This document shows, one piece after another, positions 5,040 through 5,529 of a stretch of 5,529 bases of DNA. Source of the stretch: an uncultured Clostridia bacterium (GTDB taxonomy: Bacteria; Bacillota; Clostridia; Christensenellales; UBA1242). Positions within the stretch are counted from its first letter, which is position 1, and each line of letters opens with the position of its first letter. Under the pieces are notes generated by a model. It was not told the origin of the DNA and did not search any database. It saw only the letters and a program-made list of their open reading frames with translations. The stretch is from positions 1-5,529 of the forward strand of contig CALWAB010000129.1 in NCBI GenBank assembly GCA_944372745.1. Direction: 5' to 3'. A program made the translations under genes and the position numbers.

Positions 5040-5529
5040 ATGCCAAGTTATTCACAAAGAGAACGCCGAGAGTGCCCTAAGTGTCAAAAATTGTGCAAAA
5101 GCAGTGTCTGTGTAAATTGTGGCAGTCGCACACAAATAGTCAGTAGATGGACAGTCCGCTTTAAAATAAAAGAAAATGACAAAATCATAAATAAACGCTT
5201 GTCAGGATTTGGCACACAAGAACAAGCACAAAAAGCGTATGAAAACTATGTTAAAAGTATAGATAAAAACATAAATCTCACATTTAAAAACGCCTTTGAG
5301 CAGTATATTAAAGAAATGTCTCATAGCCTAAAAGGTGCGACAATCTATAGCAAAATCAATGTCTTTAATTTGCATATATTGCCATATTTCGCTAGTTACC
5401 CAATCAATAACATAAGTAAAGAAAATATACTTGAGTGGCGAACGCAGGTTATGAATAAAATTAGCTTTAAAACAAACAAACCTTATTCTGTACAATATCT
5501 CAACAATATGCGAGCCGAATTAAATTCGT
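5040..5529 (+). CDS. Tyrosine recombinase/integrase, N-terminal part (runs off the window)
   Basis: 163 codons are present and the frame is open at the right edge. The start gives MPSYSQRERRECPKCQKLC. A small zinc ribbon has C12-x2-C15 and C24-x2-C27, with an extra C19. It is followed by a stretch resembling the AP2-like arm-binding domain of integrases (WTVRFKIKENDKIINKRLSGFGT, then QEQAQKAYENY; residues about 37-70). Next comes a core-binding, SAM-like domain (LTFKNAFEQYIKEMSHSLKGATIYSKINVFNLHILPYF...INNISKENILEWR; about 80-135). The catalytic domain with the R-H-R-Y residues would lie beyond 5529 and cannot be checked. This architecture belongs to phage and integrative-element integrases, so a mobile element probably lies to the right or spans this edge. 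The zinc ribbon at the N-terminus is a noteworthy addition. No attachment site could be defined in the window. Confidence 0.85.
   Translation, partial: MPSYSQRERRECPKCQKLCKSSVCVNCGSRTQIVSRWTVRFKIKENDKIINKRLSGFGTQEQAQKAYENYVKSIDKNINLTFKNAFEQYIKEMSHSLKGATIYSKINVFNLHILPYFASYPINNISKENILEWRTQVMNKISFKTNKPYSVQYLNNMRAELNS

Noticed and set aside
4862..5080. A 72-codon open frame across the end of repeat region D and the integrase start
   Set aside because: It is mostly repeat DNA with hairpins, overlaps the integrase start in another frame, has no ribosome binding site, and its translation is low-complexity without family features.

Overview
The window is AT-rich, uses ordinary Shine-Dalgarno sites (AAAGGAG type), and carries RsmA, Ku and a LigD-type ligase of Gram-positive style. 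This suggests a low-GC Firmicute, probably an uncultured clostridial lineage. That placement is inference from style only; nothing in the window fixes a genus.

Layout: (1) 1-210, a structured repeat copy (copy A). (2) 230-1048, rsmA/ksgA (16S rRNA A1518/A1519 dimethyltransferase), with an intrinsic terminator whose stem contains the stop codon. (3) about 1085-1402, the same repeat inverted (copy B), then about 100 bp with no assignable element. (4) 1538-2281, an eight-helix membrane protein resembling the YhhN/TMEM86 (lysoplasmalogenase) family but lacking the expected acidic residues. (5) 2284-2610, repeat copy C. (6) 2633-4500, a two-gene non-homologous end-joining unit: Ku followed 5 nt later by a stand-alone LigD-type ATP-dependent DNA ligase. 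(7) 4499-4972, repeat region D (one partial and one near-complete copy). (8) from 5040 to the window edge, the N-terminal half of a tyrosine recombinase (zinc ribbon, AP2-like arm-binding domain, core-binding domain), with its own extended -10 promoter, a leader hairpin and two tandem 20/21-bp repeats upstream.

Ku and the ligase work together: Ku binds broken DNA ends and recruits the ligase to seal them. RsmA is a housekeeping ribosome-maturation enzyme, and the YhhN-like gene has no evident link to either. The integrase suggests that a mobile element begins near or beyond the right edge.

The most unusual content is the intergenic DNA. Nearly all of it consists of copies of one large modular repeat, running from stop codons to just upstream of ribosome binding sites. 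The modules recur in a fixed order and contain several stem-loops. At least two stems show paired base changes between copies, and a longer-range pairing can be drawn in three copies. This looks like a family of structured (RNA or single-stranded DNA) intergenic elements. I do not recognise it as a named family.
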